DNA from: SVTX01 sp045632305
GTDB taxonomy: Bacteria > Bacillota > Clostridia > Oscillospirales > CAG-272
Length of the DNA: 5,159 nucleotides
Direction: 5' to 3'
Assembly (NCBI GenBank): GCA_045632305.1
Contig: JAZQWL010000027.1
Coordinates: 1 to 5,159 of the forward strand
Below the pieces are notes generated by a model. That model did no database searches and was not told the DNA's origin. It worked only from the letters and a program-made list of their open reading frames with translations. Position 1 is the stretch's first letter, and every line of letters begins with the position of its first letter. Of the stretch, positions 4,903-5,159 are shown in pieces. The translations under genes and the position numbers were made by a program.

Positions 4903-5159
4903 ATGGAATATGTAAGCAAAAAAGAAGTTAAGCCTTGGCGTGCGATGTTCCATAAATGGATGAAAAATATTCGCCCAAAGGTGAAAGAAAAAGGGATAAC
5001 TTTTACTTATCGCTTGGTAGGAAGCGCAAAAAGGAATCTTGTAATAAGGCACCACAATCAAGGCTTCGATTGCGATTATCAGGTTTTTATTCAAAGAAAT
5101 AACGACAACCTATCCCCCAAAGATATAAAATTTCTTTTTAAATCAGTAATAGACGAGGT
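4903..5159 (+). CDS. Nucleotidyltransferase-like protein, N-terminal 85 residues (3' end outside window)
   Basis: The frame is open from ATG 4903 to the window edge. GGAG at 4891-4894, eight bases upstream and inside the end of the HEPN gene, marks the start. The N-terminus is basic (KKEVKPWRAMFHKWMK). Then come RLVGSAKRNL (37-46), with G40-S41, and FDCDYQVFI (55-63), with D56-x-D58. A GS followed 14 residues later by DxD at the end of a hydrophobic strand is the core pattern of polymerase-beta-type nucleotidyltransferases, although the second Gly of the usual GSxxxG is replaced. In MNT/HEPN pairs such an enzyme silences the HEPN toxin by adding AMP groups, and the order and spacing here suggest the same. 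The third catalytic Asp and the C-terminal domain lie outside the window, so activity cannot be judged. A diverged signalling nucleotidyltransferase is an alternative. Confidence 0.6.
   Translation, partial: MEYVSKKEVKPWRAMFHKWMKNIRPKVKEKGITFTYRLVGSAKRNLVIRHHNQGFDCDYQVFIQRNNDNLSPKDIKFLFKSVIDE

Overview
The window looks like chromosomal DNA of a gut-type Firmicute (class Clostridia; Oscillospiraceae/Ruminococcaceae or a relative is my best guess). The reasons are strong AGGAGG-type ribosome binding sites, sigma-A promoters with extended -10 elements, mid-range G+C in the left two thirds, and a gene set typical of that group. No rRNA, tRNA or CRISPR array is visible, and the genus cannot be fixed from this sequence.

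Layout. (1) Bases 1-212 are the 3' end of a housekeeping gene, the small subunit of NADPH-dependent glutamate synthase, closed by a clear intrinsic terminator at 231-258. (2) Bases 268-3636 hold a four-gene, same-strand cluster behind an extended -10 promoter. It encodes a macro-domain protein with an acidic Tyr-rich linker and a helical C-terminal domain (331-1440), an ArsC/Spx-type CxxC protein (1444-1794), a single-domain VWA protein with an intact MIDAS (1896-2582), and a DraG-type ADP-ribosylglycohydrolase (2572-3636). A hairpin plus T-run that overlaps a perfect TATAAT box splits the cluster into two pairs at 1835-1881. (3) Bases 3637-4196 contain no credible gene. They hold a strong hairpin terminator and a cluster of four ATGTGGTCA direct repeats arranged as two similar 41/42-bp units. 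(4) From about 4197 the DNA becomes visibly A+T-rich. An extended -10 promoter drives a 215-residue Abi-like HEPN protein (4253-4900) and, two bases later, a gene cut by the window edge (4903-5159) whose N-terminus has a GS...DxD pattern like a nucleotidyltransferase.

How the genes may work together. Macro domains and DraG enzymes both bind or hydrolyse ADP-ribose conjugates. Their linkage with a VWA protein suggests a small ADP-ribosylation reversal or signalling module in which the VWA protein is a metal-dependent scaffold and the macro protein's C-terminal domain is a possible regulator. No ADP-ribosyltransferase is present, so the substrate is unknown. The right-hand pair has the layout and motifs of a HEPN/nucleotidyltransferase toxin-antitoxin or abortive-infection system, probably acquired separately. 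It is the best candidate here for an under-described defence system.
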